Shown piece after piece: positions 9,442-17,786 of a DNA stretch of 64,000 bases (positions are counted from its first letter, which is position 1; every line of letters begins with the position of its first letter). The stretch is taken from contig NZ_NEVK01000003.1 in assembly GCF_002261265.1 (NCBI RefSeq), positions 496,001 to 560,000 on the forward strand, read 5' to 3'. Made by a program: the position numbers and the translations under genes. This DNA comes from Bordetella genomosp. 7. Lineage in GTDB: Bacteria > Pseudomonadota > Gammaproteobacteria > Burkholderiales > Burkholderiaceae_B. A model generated the notes under the pieces. That model was given only the letters and a program-made list of their open reading frames with translations. It ran no database searches and was not told the DNA's origin.

Positions 9442-10080
9442 ATGCAAGGTACGCCGCCCGCGCGGCGCCGGCAATGGTCCGCTGCCGCCGTGGCGCGCGT
9501 CAAGCCGGCGCTTTTCGCCGCCGGACTGCTGCCCCTCGCACGCTGGGTGTGGCTGGGGTTCAATAACGGCCTGACCGCCAACCCGGTGGAATTCCTGACG
9601 CGCTCCTCGGGCACCTGGGCGCTTGTCTGCCTGCTGGTCACGTTGTCCATCACGCCGCTGCGGCGCCTGTTGGGCCAGCCGGCCCTGGTGAGGCTGCGGC
9701 GGCCCTGCGGGCTGTTCGCGTTCTTTTACGGCAGCCTGCATTTCCTGGCATGGGTATGGTGGGATCGCGGCCTGGACCCGGCCTTTATGCTGCAGGATAT
9801 CGGCGAACGCCCCTTCATCACCGCGGGGTTCATCGCGTTTGCATGCATGGCGGCGCTGGCGGCCACCTCGACGCAGGCCGCCATGCGCGCCATGGGCCGG
9901 CGCTGGCAGACGCTGCATCGCGCGATATACCTGATCGGCATACTGGCCATCGTGCACCTGTGGTGGCACAAGGCTGGCAAGAACGACTTCCAGCAGCCGA
10001 TCGCCTACGGCGCGGTGCTGCTGGTTCTGCTGGGGTGGCGGCTGGTGGCGGCCTGGCGCGCCCGCGCCACGCGCGCCTGA
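9442..10080 (+). CDS. msrQ: MsrQ, heme-binding membrane subunit of MsrPQ
   Basis: The 212-residue inner-membrane protein (formerly YedZ) passes electrons from the respiratory chain to MsrP. It has about five to six membrane helices, including GSLHFLAWVWW with a candidate heme histidine and LHRAIYLIGILAIVHLWW with two more, the ferric-reductase-like layout of the family. The ATG follows AAGGAGCC. The gene is convergent with the amidase lipoprotein gene, with only about 22 bp between the two stops. Confidence 0.93.
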   Translation: MQGTPPARRRQWSAAAVARVKPALFAAGLLPLARWVWLGFNNGLTANPVEFLTRSSGTWALVCLLVTLSITPLRRLLGQPALVRLRRPCGLFAFFYGSLHFLAWVWWDRGLDPAFMLQDIGERPFITAGFIAFACMAALAATSTQAAMRAMGRRWQTLHRAIYLIGILAIVHLWWHKAGKNDFQQPIAYGAVLLVLLGWRLVAAWRARATRA

Positions 10081-10102
10081 AGGCCGGCGCGGGCGGCGGA
10101 CG

Positions 10103-10927
10103 TCAGTGCCCCGGGCCAGGCTGCAGGGCCATCATGATGGCCGCAGTTTCCGCATCCGGGGCGCCGTCGTAGCGGCCGGGCCGGTAATGCATCTGGAAAG
10201 CGGACAGCACGTTGCGGGTGGCGCGATCCAGGCGCCCGTGCTGCGGGCATGCGTAACCCAGTCGGGCCAGTTGCCGCTGGAACCAGGCGACGTCCGGCAA
10301 GCCTTTGCGCTGCAGGTCTACCCAGTATGTGGCGGCCTGTGCTTCGTCGTACCAGCGGCCGATGCCAGCGTCGGCCAGCCGTTTCCACGGAAACAGCGGG
10401 CCCGGATCGGTTTTGCGTTGCGGCGCGATGTCGCTATGGGCCACGATGTTCTCGGGCGATACGCCGTGGCGCGCGATCAGGTCGCGCAGAAGCAGGATCA
10501 GGGCATCGATCTGCGCGTCGGGAAAAGGAGCCCATAGGGGCGCCGGCGGCCCGGCATCCTGCCGTCCCGCATTGACCAGCTCGATGCCGATCGATACCGG
10601 GTTGAGCGACACCTGTTCGTACCAGCTGCTGGCGCCGGCATGCCACGCGCTGCGCGACTCATCCACCAGGCGGTAGATGTGCGGGCGGGCGTCGGCCGTG
10701 ACCAGATAGTGCGAGCTGACGCCGCCCTTGGACAGCAATTCGAGCGAGCGCTCGCTGTTGGCCGACGTGTAGTGCAGCACAATGTAGCGTACGCGGCTGT
10801 CGTGGCTGACCGCACGGATCGAATCGTCGATATCCAGGCGCGGCCCGCCGTGCTGTCCGGCGCACCCGCCCAGCATGGCCGTTGCGGCCAGGGCCGCAAG
10901 GTGGCTGAGCAGGCGCGTGAGAGTCAT
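10103..10927 (-). CDS. N-acetylmuramoyl-L-alanine amidase lipoprotein (AmiD-like, amidase_2 family)
   Basis: The 274-residue protein starts with a lipoprotein signal whose lipobox LGGC gives the lipidated cysteine near residue 24, so it is probably outer-membrane anchored. The amidase_2 domain follows: IVLHYTSAN near the N-terminus, the central SIGIELVNAG and the Zn-ligand motif VAHSDIAPQRKTDPG. A C-terminal peptidoglycan-binding domain (FQRQLARLGY, ATRNVLSAFQMHYRP) completes an AmiD-type architecture. It cleaves the bond between MurNAc and L-Ala in peptidoglycan or muropeptides. The start overlaps the stop of the upstream methylase by 4 bp, showing translational coupling. Confidence 0.9.
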   Translation of the reverse strand: MTLTRLLSHLAALAATAMLGGCAGQHGGPRLDIDDSIRAVSHDSRVRYIVLHYTSANSERSLELLSKGGVSSHYLVTADARPHIYRLVDESRSAWHAGASSWYEQVSLNPVSIGIELVNAGRQDAGPPAPLWAPFPDAQIDALILLLRDLIARHGVSPENIVAHSDIAPQRKTDPGPLFPWKRLADAGIGRWYDEAQAATYWVDLQRKGLPDVAWFQRQLARLGYACPQHGRLDRATRNVLSAFQMHYRPGRYDGAPDAETAAIMMALQPGPGH

Positions 10928-11640
10928 GATCGCTGGGCCAGGTACAGAAACAGGGTGGGACGCTTGTCGAGCTCGGGCGCGGGCCGCGTTTTCCACTCGG
11001 CCACGGGATAGGTGCGCACCCATTCATCGTCGGTCGTCAGTGCGCGCGCGACGCACAGGCGCGTGTCGCCGCGCAGCGTGGCCAGCAGCGTGGCGAACAT
11101 GGCCGCGTTGCGGTAGGGCGTCTCGATCAGCAGCTGGGTCTGGTGATGGCGCGCCGAGTGCTGTTCCCAGGCGCGCAGTTGCCGGGCGCGTTCGGCCGGG
11201 TCTACGGGGGCGTAGCCATGGAAGGCAAACCGCTGGCCGTCCAGCCCGCTGGCCATCAGCCCCAGCAGGATGGACGAGGGCCCTACCCACGGGCGCACGG
11301 CAATGCCCAGGCGGTGCGCCGCCGCAACTACCGTCGCGCCGGGGTCGGCCACGGCCGGGCACCCCGCCTCGGAAACCAGCCCGATGTCGCGTCCGTCGCG
11401 CACCGGGGCGAGCCAGCGCTGGATGTCCGCGGCGCCGGTTTTGGCGTCCAGCGTATGGATGGTGATTTCCTGCAGCGGGCGCACCGTGCCGACCTGTTTC
11501 AGGAAGGCGCGCGCGGTCTTGGCGTTTTCGGCGATATAGGTATCCAGCCGGCCGGCCAACGCGCGCACGTCGGCGGGCAGCCAACGTTCGGCGGGGGCCG
11601 GCCCCAGCGACACTGGAATCAGGTGCAGGGCGCCGCTCAT
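10924..11640 (-). CDS. RsmI-like SAM-dependent (tetrapyrrole-methylase-fold) methyltransferase
   Basis: The 238-residue protein has the TP-methylase fold: SEAGCPAVADPGATVV with the glycine-rich loop, VGPSSILLGLMASGL and QLLIETPYRN match the RsmI family. Real RsmI (16S rRNA C1402 2'-O-methyltransferase) is usually about 280 residues. This shorter form next to maf is a distinct betaproteobacterial subgroup and its substrate is unknown. The start ATG at 11640 overlaps the maf stop by 4 bp, and its own stop overlaps the amidase start by 4 bp. The three genes form one tightly coupled operon. Confidence 0.82.
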   Translation of the reverse strand: MSGALHLIPVSLGPAPAERWLPADVRALAGRLDTYIAENAKTARAFLKQVGTVRPLQEITIHTLDAKTGAADIQRWLAPVRDGRDIGLVSEAGCPAVADPGATVVAAAHRLGIAVRPWVGPSSILLGLMASGLDGQRFAFHGYAPVDPAERARQLRAWEQHSARHHQTQLLIETPYRNAAMFATLLATLRGDTRLCVARALTTDDEWVRTYPVAEWKTRPAPELDKRPTLFLYLAQRS

Positions 11641-12233
11641 GTCGCGCTTGCCGACAAGGGGTCCAGCCCGAAACTGGCCAGCATGCCGGTAAGGGCGATC
11701 AGGGGCAGGCCGATGATGGCGGTGGGGTCGTCGCTGCGGATGTATTCCATCAGCGCGATACCCAGGCTTTCGGCTTTGGCGCTGCCGGCGGTATCGTAAG
11801 GCGCTTCGGCGCGCAGGTACGCCTCGATGGCGGCGTCCGGCAGGGCGCGAAAGCGGCACTGGGTCACGATGTCGGCTTTTTCGATGCGCTGGCCATCGGT
11901 TACCGCCAACGCGCTGTGAAATTCCACGGTACGTCCGGCAAGTTCGCGCAATTGCTCTCGTGCGCGCGAAAAATCGCCGGGTTTGCCGATGGGCCACCCG
12001 TCCGCCGTGGCCACTTGGTCCGACCCGATCACAATGCAGCCGGGACGCTGACGCGCCACCGTCATTGCCTTGGCGACAGACAGCCGCAGCGCCAGTTCGG
12101 CGGGCGCTTCGCCCGGAACGGGCGTTTCATCGACGTCGGGAGAAACGGTGTCGAAGGGCAGGCGCAGGCGGCCGAGCAACTCGCGGCGGTAGGGCGAACT
12201 CGAAGCCAGTATCAGGACAGGTCGGGATGGCAT
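11637..12233 (-). CDS. Maf-family nucleotide pyrophosphatase (YceF-like)
   Basis: The 198-residue protein opens with the Maf signature LILASSSPYRRELL and contains the conserved DETP and SDQVA motifs, plus GSAKAESLG with IRSDDPTAIIGLP near the C-terminus. It resembles E. coli YceF, which hydrolyses 7-methyl-GTP, rather than YhdE, and the neighbouring yceD-rpmF-plsX cluster supports the YceF assignment. It is divergent from yceD over a 270-bp gap. Confidence 0.9.
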   Translation of the reverse strand: MPSRPVLILASSSPYRRELLGRLRLPFDTVSPDVDETPVPGEAPAELALRLSVAKAMTVARQRPGCIVIGSDQVATADGWPIGKPGDFSRAREQLRELAGRTVEFHSALAVTDGQRIEKADIVTQCRFRALPDAAIEAYLRAEAPYDTAGSAKAESLGIALMEYIRSDDPTAIIGLPLIALTGMLASFGLDPLSASAT

Positions 12234-12503
12234 GCAGAAATTGACGTTAAGGCGTAAGTCGCAGTATTATCTAACGTTTTGCGGGATTTTTGCAGCGGCG
12301 GCAGATTGCGGCAACAGATACAGCGGCAGCAGACACAGCAGTAGCTCGCCCGCGCGAGTGGGCGGTCGTGCGGCCGTCGTGGCCCTTGCGCCGATTGTCG
12401 CTGGCGGGTTGTCCGACAACGGCTTGGCGCGGCGGTTAAAATCCGCGGGGCAAGCAAACACGCAGGCGGCAAGCCCGGCACCAGGAACACCAGAGGCACA
12501 CGC
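12234..12503. promoter_or_regulatory. Divergent maf/yceD intergenic region
   Basis: I see no gene in these 270 bp. A TAAAAT at 12437-12442 could be a -10 for the yceD-rpmF transcript, but no convincing -35 is visible at the right distance. The maf-proximal end is relatively AT-rich (AGTATTATCTAACG), compatible with a promoter toward maf. Confidence 0.35.
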
Positions 12504-13103
12504 ATGAGCAATGAGCGGGCAGGAGCGCCCCGGTCGCGCGGTTCCGCGACGGCGGACGCCGTGATCGATGCATTTGCGTTTGCCCGCCAGGGCGGCAGCG
12601 CCGATGGCGCCGTGCCGCTGGTGCGGTTCGCCAGGGTTGTCGAAGGCCTGCCCGAGCAGCCCGCCGGCGAGGCCGGCCTGGTGCAATGGTCGGCGCGCGG
12701 CGAGATCGGCACGGGCCTGGTTCGTGGCCAGCCCTTGCTGCACTTGCATGTGCGGGCCAACCCGGTGCTGGTGTGCCAGCGTTGCAATGCCCCGTTTGTT
12801 TACGAAATTGATTCCCGGACAGTGCTGCAGTTCGTCAAGTCCGAAAGCGAACTTGACGAAGACCTGTCCTCCGAATTGCAAGACCCGGAGCTTGCGGACT
12901 CGCTGCCCGAAAAGGTGGTGGGGTCGCATCGCTTCGATCTGTTGGCCCAGGTCGAAGACGAGCTCATCCTGAGCATTCCGTACGTGCCCAAGCATGATGT
13001 GTGCCCGGGCACGCAGGCCGACGATGGCGACGCTTCGCAAGAGCCCGCCGCCGTGCGTCCGTCACCGTTCGCGGTGCTCGAACAACTGAAGCGCAAAGAT
13101 TAG
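12504..13103 (+). CDS. YceD family protein (DUF177), large-subunit assembly factor candidate
   Basis: The 199-residue protein has the DUF177 pattern, with CQRC at LVCQRCNAPFVYEID, a central acidic stretch (ESELDEDLSSELQDPE) and a later cysteine in VCPG. YceD proteins are nearly always encoded just upstream of rpmF, as here (51 bp), and are implicated in 23S rRNA accumulation or ribosome assembly. The ATG at 12504 follows AGAGGCAC. A C-terminal tail ending in lysines is typical. Confidence 0.9.
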   Translation: MSNERAGAPRSRGSATADAVIDAFAFARQGGSADGAVPLVRFARVVEGLPEQPAGEAGLVQWSARGEIGTGLVRGQPLLHLHVRANPVLVCQRCNAPFVYEIDSRTVLQFVKSESELDEDLSSELQDPELADSLPEKVVGSHRFDLLAQVEDELILSIPYVPKHDVCPGTQADDGDASQEPAAVRPSPFAVLEQLKRKD

Positions 13104-13125
13104 GTCAACATCGGACCGCATGGCG

Positions 13126-13131
13126 TACAAT
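13126..13131 (+). promoter_or_regulatory. Possible -10 box upstream of rpmF
   Basis: TACAAT lies between the yceD stop and rpmF and has one mismatch to the sigma-70 consensus. The -35 region is not obvious. It may provide extra rpmF transcription. Confidence 0.35.
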
Positions 13132-13154
13132 GCGGCCCGTTTCTAGGAGTCATC

Positions 13155-13337
13155 ATGGCTGTTCAACAAAACAAGAAGTCCCCGTCCAAGCGTGGCATGC
13201 ATCGCTCGCACGACTTTCTGGTCAACCCGCCCACCGCGATCGAGCCCACCACCGGCGAAACCCATCTGCGCCACCACATCAGCCCCAACGGCTTCTACCG
13301 TGGCCGCAAGGTGCTCAAGACCAAGGCCGACGAGTAA
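13155..13337 (+). CDS. rpmF: 50S ribosomal protein L32
   Basis: The 60-residue basic protein starts [20 protein letters not shown], the invariant L32 opening, and ends in the GFYRGRKVL strand. Bordetella-type L32 lacks the Zn-cysteines in the C-terminal half, as seen here. TAGGAGTCATC precedes the ATG. It lies between yceD and plsX as in most proteobacteria. Confidence 0.97.
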   Translation: MAVQQNKKSPSKRGMHRSHDFLVNPPTAIEPTTGETHLRHHISPNGFYRGRKVLKTKADE

Positions 13338-13385
13338 GCTGCGGCACCACTCGTTTCGCATGCACGGCAGCGCTGACCCGCTATT

Positions 13386-14450
13386 GTGATACGCATCGCC
13401 ATCGACTGCATGGGCGGCGATTTCGGGCTGCCCGTCACGATCCCGGCCGCTATCGAGTTCGCCCGGCAATATCCCGATTGCCGGCTGCTACTGGTCGGCC
13501 TGCCCGACGCCATCGAGGCTGCGCTGGCCGGGCACAAAGACGTTCCCCGCGATAGTCTTGAAGTCGTGCCGGCTACCGAGGTCGTCTCCATGGACGATCC
13601 GGTCGAGATCGCCCTGCGCCGCAAGAAAGACTCATCCATGCGCCTGGCCGCGCAGGCCGTCAAGGACGGCCGCGCCGACGCCTGCATTTCCGCCGGCAAC
13701 ACCGGCGCCTGGATGGCCATCTCGCGCTATGTGCTCAAGACGCTGGACGGCATCGACCGCCCGGCCATTGCCACGTCCATCCCGAACCAGACCGGGCGAG
13801 CCACCACCGTGCTCGATCTGGGCGCCAATGTCGACTGCACGGCCGAACACTTGTTGCAGTTCGCCATCATGGGCGCTGCACTGACGCAGGCGGTCGATCA
13901 TCGCGACAATCCCTCCGTGGGGCTGCTCAACATCGGCGAAGAAGTCATCAAGGGCAACGAGGTGGTCAAGGAAGCCGCGGAACTGCTGCGACGCAGTCCG
14001 CTGAATTTCCAGGGCAATGTCGAAGGCAACGACATCTTCAAGGGCACCGTGGACGTCGTCGTCTGCGATGGCTTCGTCGGCAATGTGGTGCTGAAGTCCA
14101 TCGAGGGCCTGGCGAAGATGCTGTCGAGCATGATTCGCGAAGAATTCAAGCGCAGCGTCGTGACGCTGCTGGCCGGCGCCATCGCCAAGCCGGTGCTCAA
14201 CCGGCTGCGCAACCGCGTCGACAACCGCCGGTACAACGGCGCGGCCCTGCTGGGCCTGCGCGGCGTGGTCATCAAGAGCCACGGCTCGGCCGATGCCTAC
14301 GCTTTCGGCTTTGCGCTGCAGCGCGCGCGTGAAGCCGTAGTAAGTAAACTGCTAGATCGCACTGCCCAGGCCGTCGCGCTGATTACCCAGCGCGTCCAGA
14401 CCGGCGAGGCCGCCACCGGCGAGCCCGAGACGGCGGGGGATACCGTTTGA
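13386..14450 (+). CDS. plsX: Phosphate acyltransferase PlsX
   Basis: The 354-residue enzyme converts acyl-ACP to acyl-phosphate for phospholipid synthesis. It begins with a GTG codon ([14 protein letters not shown]), the canonical PlsX N-terminus, and contains [19 protein letters not shown] and [12 protein letters not shown]. It lies 48 bp after rpmF. Its stop overlaps the fabH start (TGATG), so translation of the two is likely coupled. Confidence 0.96.
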   Translation: MIRIAIDCMGGDFGLPVTIPAAIEFARQYPDCRLLLVGLPDAIEAALAGHKDVPRDSLEVVPATEVVSMDDPVEIALRRKKDSSMRLAAQAVKDGRADACISAGNTGAWMAISRYVLKTLDGIDRPAIATSIPNQTGRATTVLDLGANVDCTAEHLLQFAIMGAALTQAVDHRDNPSVGLLNIGEEVIKGNEVVKEAAELLRRSPLNFQGNVEGNDIFKGTVDVVVCDGFVGNVVLKSIEGLAKMLSSMIREEFKRSVVTLLAGAIAKPVLNRLRNRVDNRRYNGAALLGLRGVVIKSHGSADAYAFGFALQRAREAVVSKLLDRTAQAVALITQRVQTGEAATGEPETAGDTV

Positions 14451-15436
14451 TGGGTACCGCAATGACATATGCCGTGATCGCCGGCTCGGGCAGTTTCCTG
14501 CCTGAACGCGTCGTGTCCAATGACGAGCTGGCCGCAGAACTGGCCACCCGCAACATTTCCACTTCCGACGAGTGGATCGTCGAGCGCACCGGCATCCGGC
14601 AGCGCCATCTGGCCGAGCGCGGCGTCACCACCAGCGTCCTGGCCACCGAGGCGGCGCGCCGCGCCCTCCAGGATGCCGGCGTGCAGGCGGGCGATGTCGA
14701 CCTGATCATCGTGGCCACGTCCACGCCCGATTACGTATTTCCCAGCACCGCGTGCCTGGTGCAGGCCAACCTGGGCGCCAGGGGCGGCGCGGCATTCGAT
14801 GTGCAGGCCGTCTGCAGCGGCTTCGTCTATGCGCTCAGCACCGCCGACGCCTTCGTGCGCGCGGGCCGTTCGCGCTGTGCGCTGGTCATTGGCGCCGAGG
14901 TCTTCTCCAGCATCCTCGACTGGAACGATCGCAGCACCTGTGTGCTGTTCGGCGACGGCGCGGGCGCCGTCGTGCTGAAAGCCTCCGACAAGCCCGGCAT
15001 CCTGGCCGCGCAACTGCATGCCGATGGCTCGCAGACCAAGATCCTGTGCGCCGCGGGCAATGTGGCCTATGGCGATGTCACCGGCGACCCGTTCCTGCGC
15101 ATGGACGGCCAGGCCGTCTTCAAGCAGGCAGTCACCGTGCTCGACCGCTCGGCGCGCGATGTCTGCGCCGAAGCCGGGCTCGATGTGGCCCAGCTCGATT
15201 GGCTGGTGCCCCACCAGGCCAACGTCCGTATTCTCAATTTCCTGGCGCGCAAATTGCAGGTGCCGGTCGAGAAGGTCGTCATCACGGTCGATTCCCACGC
15301 CAATACTTCGGCTGCCAGCGTACCGCTGGCGCTCGATGCCGCTCGCCGCGATGGCCGCATCAAGCCCGGCCAGCTGGTGCTCATGCAGGGCGTGGGCGGC
15401 GGCTTCACGTGGGGCTCGGTTCTCGCGCGCATGTAA
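14450..15436 (+). CDS. fabH: 3-oxoacyl-ACP synthase III (KAS III)
   Basis: The enzyme starts fatty acid synthesis by condensing acetyl-CoA with malonyl-ACP. The catalytic triad is visible: Cys122 in [12 protein letters not shown], His in VPHQANVRI and Asn in [11 protein letters not shown] choose the ATG at 14450, which overlaps the plsX stop. An ATG at 14462 ([10 protein letters not shown]) is an equally common style of start for the family, giving 324 residues. It is the second gene of the fab operon. Confidence 0.96.
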   Translation: MGTAMTYAVIAGSGSFLPERVVSNDELAAELATRNISTSDEWIVERTGIRQRHLAERGVTTSVLATEAARRALQDAGVQAGDVDLIIVATSTPDYVFPSTACLVQANLGARGGAAFDVQAVCSGFVYALSTADAFVRAGRSRCALVIGAEVFSSILDWNDRSTCVLFGDGAGAVVLKASDKPGILAAQLHADGSQTKILCAAGNVAYGDVTGDPFLRMDGQAVFKQAVTVLDRSARDVCAEAGLDVAQLDWLVPHQANVRILNFLARKLQVPVEKVVITVDSHANTSAASVPLALDAARRDGRIKPGQLVLMQGVGGGFTWGSVLARM

Positions 15437-15508
15437 TGGCGACCCCGGGGGGGCGGGGGCTCCCGCCTCGGTATGTTCACCGAATCTGAAATCAGTCGAT
15501 ACCTCAAC

Positions 15509-16444
15509 ATGAAAATCGCGTTTGTCTTTCCTGGCCAGGGTTCGCAGTCGGTCGGCATGCTTGATGCCTGGGCCGGCAATGCGGCCGTGGCCGATGTGCT
15601 GGCGCGTGCCGGCCAGGCGCTGGGCCAGGACCTCTCCGCACTGATCGCCCAAGGCCCGGCCGACCAGCTCAATCTCACCACCAATACACAACCGGCCATG
15701 CTGGCGGCCGGCGTGGCCGTGTTCGCTGCCTGGCGGGCTGCCGGCGGCGCCATGCCCGACCTGGTTGCCGGGCACAGCCTCGGCGAATATGCCGCGCTGA
15801 CGGCAGCCGGCGCGCTGACGCTCGAAGACGCGGTTCGCCTGGTGCGCGTGCGCGCCGACGCCATGCAGGCCGCCGTGCCGGTGGGCGCGGGCGGCATGGC
15901 CGCCGTGCTGGGCCTGGACGACGACGCCGTACGCGCCGCCTGCGCCCAGGCAGCGCAGGGCGAGGTAGTCGAAGCCGTGAATTTCAATGCGCCGGCGCAG
16001 GTGGTCATTGCGGGACACAAGGGCGCCGTCGAGCGCGCCTGCGAAGCCGCCAAGGCGGCCGGGGCCAAGCGTGCCCTGATGCTGCCCGTGTCCGCGCCGT
16101 TCCATTCCAGCCTGCTGCGTCCGGCGGCCGACGTGCTTGCCGCCGCGCTGGCGCAGGCACGCGTCGCGGCCCCGCAGGTCCCCGTCATCAACAACGTCGA
16201 CGTGGCGGCGCCGACCGAGCCATCGGCCATCCGCGACGCGCTGGTGCGCCAGGCGTGGCATCCCGTTCGGTGGGTCGAGACACTGCGGGCCATGAAGGCG
16301 CAAGGCGTCACGCATGTGGTCGAGTGCGGCCCGGGCAAGGTGCTGGCCGGCCTGACCAAGCGCATCGACAGCGAACTGACCGGCATTTCCATTACCGATC
16401 CGGCTTCCCTGGAAGCCGCGCTGGCCGCCCTCGGCCAGCACTGA
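15509..16444 (+). CDS. fabD: Malonyl-CoA:ACP transacylase
   Basis: The 311-residue enzyme loads malonate on ACP. The start ATG at 15509 gives MKIAFVFPGQGSQ, the canonical FabD N-terminus. An ATG 36 bp upstream is open but adds a non-family segment. The nucleophile is Ser90 in GHSLGEYAAL, with the partner His in APFHSSLL and Arg in LVRVRADAMQ. It follows fabH by 72 bp. Confidence 0.97.
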   Translation: MKIAFVFPGQGSQSVGMLDAWAGNAAVADVLARAGQALGQDLSALIAQGPADQLNLTTNTQPAMLAAGVAVFAAWRAAGGAMPDLVAGHSLGEYAALTAAGALTLEDAVRLVRVRADAMQAAVPVGAGGMAAVLGLDDDAVRAACAQAAQGEVVEAVNFNAPAQVVIAGHKGAVERACEAAKAAGAKRALMLPVSAPFHSSLLRPAADVLAAALAQARVAAPQVPVINNVDVAAPTEPSAIRDALVRQAWHPVRWVETLRAMKAQGVTHVVECGPGKVLAGLTKRIDSELTGISITDPASLEAALAALGQH

Positions 16445-16483
16445 CTCGGCGCGCCCATTCGCACGCGCCATTACAGGACTGAC

Positions 16484-17242
16484 ATGGACGACAAACAATC
16501 GGCAGAATTGCAAGGCAAGGTGGCGCTGGTAACCGGCGCCACGCGCGGCATCGGCAAAGCCATTGCGCATGAGCTCGCCGCGCGCGGCGCCGTGGTGGTG
16601 GGAACCGCCACCAGCCCAGCCGGCGCCCAGGCCATCAACGAGGCGCTGGCGCCTTTCGGCGGGCGCGGCGTGGTGCTCGATGTGACCGATGCGCAAGCAT
16701 GCGACGCGCTGGTCGACGCCATCAGCAAAGAACCTGCGGGCGGCCCGCACATTCTCGTCAACAATGCCGGCATTACGCGCGACAATCTCGCCATGCGCAT
16801 GAAAGACGACGACTGGACGGCCGTCATCGACACCAACCTGGCCGCCGTTTTCCGCTTGTCGCGCGCCGTATTGCGCGGCATGATGAAGGCCCGCTGGGGC
16901 CGCATCATCAACGTCACGTCGGTGGTGGGCGCCAGCGGCAATGCCGGGCAGGCCAATTACGCGGCCGCCAAGGCCGGCGTGGCAGGCATGTCGCGCGCCC
17001 TGGCGCGCGAACTGGGCAGCCGCAACATCACCGTCAATTGCGTGGCGCCGGGTTTTATCGATACCGACATGACCCGTGCCCTGGGCGACAACCAGACTGC
17101 TGCGCTGTTGCAGCAGATTCCGTTGGGCCGCCTGGGTTCGCCGGTTGATATCGCGCATGCGGTGGCGTTTTTATCTGGGCCGCAGGCGGGTTACATTACC
17201 GGAACCACGCTGCACGTCAACGGCGGCATGTACATGCAATAA
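16484..17242 (+). CDS. fabG: 3-oxoacyl-ACP reductase
   Basis: The 252-residue short-chain dehydrogenase makes the first reduction of the elongation cycle using NADPH. The cofactor motif is TGATRGIGKAIA near residues 18-29. The catalytic Ser is in INVTSVVGASG, with the YAAAK pair after it. The N-terminal 7 residues are slightly longer than E. coli FabG. It is preceded by a 39-bp gap and followed by the acpP promoter region. Confidence 0.96.
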   Translation: MDDKQSAELQGKVALVTGATRGIGKAIAHELAARGAVVVGTATSPAGAQAINEALAPFGGRGVVLDVTDAQACDALVDAISKEPAGGPHILVNNAGITRDNLAMRMKDDDWTAVIDTNLAAVFRLSRAVLRGMMKARWGRIINVTSVVGASGNAGQANYAAAKAGVAGMSRALARELGSRNITVNCVAPGFIDTDMTRALGDNQTAALLQQIPLGRLGSPVDIAHAVAFLSGPQAGYITGTTLHVNGGMYMQ

Positions 17243-17310
17243 GGGCGGCCCGGGCGCGGCAGCGCCCGGCGCACCAGAGGCATATCGTCATTTTTATCAC
17301 GGCCAGGCGT

Positions 17311-17337
17311 TTGCATTCCTCAACGCTTGGCTATAAT
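17311..17337 (+). promoter_or_regulatory. acpP promoter
   Basis: A perfect TATAAT at 17332-17337 lies 32 bp before the acpP start. TTGCAT at 17311-17316 is a candidate -35 with a 15-bp spacer, shorter than ideal. A dedicated strong promoter for acpP inside the fab operon is common, since ACP is needed in excess. Confidence 0.6.
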
Positions 17338-17368
17338 TCGCGGGATTTTTCCCCAATTGGAGATCTGC

Positions 17369-17608
17369 ATGGAAAGCATCGAACAGCGCGTCAAGAAGAT
17401 CGTCGCTGAACAACTTGGCGTCAACGAAGCCGAGATCAAGAACGAGTCCTCCTTCCTTGACGACCTCGGTGCCGATTCGCTCGACATGGTTGAGCTGGTC
17501 ATGGCGCTCGAAGACGAATTCGAGACCGAGATCCCCGACGAAGAGGCCGAGAAGATCACGACCGTGCAGCAAGCGATCGATTACATCAATTCGCACGGCA
17601 AGCAGTAA
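17369..17608 (+). CDS. acpP: Acyl carrier protein
   Basis: The 79-residue acidic protein carries the phosphopantetheine attachment site Ser37 in [10 protein letters not shown]. It shuttles acyl chains between the fab enzymes. The start is the ATG at 17369 ([17 protein letters not shown]), preceded by TTGGAGAT. An open upstream extension overlaps the promoter and is rejected. Confidence 0.98.
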
Positions 17609-17625
17609 AGCTCAGCCTGTATTCG

Positions 17626-17654
17626 CCGGCCGCCGCCCTTGCGGGTGCGGCCGG
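17626..17654 (+). terminator. Hairpin between acpP and fabF
   Basis: CCGGCCGC (17626-17633) pairs with GCGGCCGG (17647-17654), and the loop contains a further short CCC/GGG pairing. No T-tract follows, so partial termination or RNA processing that keeps acpP mRNA more abundant than fabF is the likeliest role. The rest of this 178-bp gap shows no gene. Confidence 0.45.
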
Positions 17655-17786
17655 AAGCAGGGCGGTTTCAGGAGCGTCGTGCGGTCCGTGCGCGGGGGCG
17701 TCATCATGACGTTTTCGCGGCCGGGCAAGCCGCATGAGCGGCGCATCCGAAAACCGCCTTTCTTTTGTCTGTTTTAGGAGTCATCC

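Noticed and set aside
14297-17158. 953-codon open frame antisense to fabH-fabD-fabG
   Set aside because: Same codon-bias shadow; the plus strand carries well-conserved enzymes with catalytic residues throughout.
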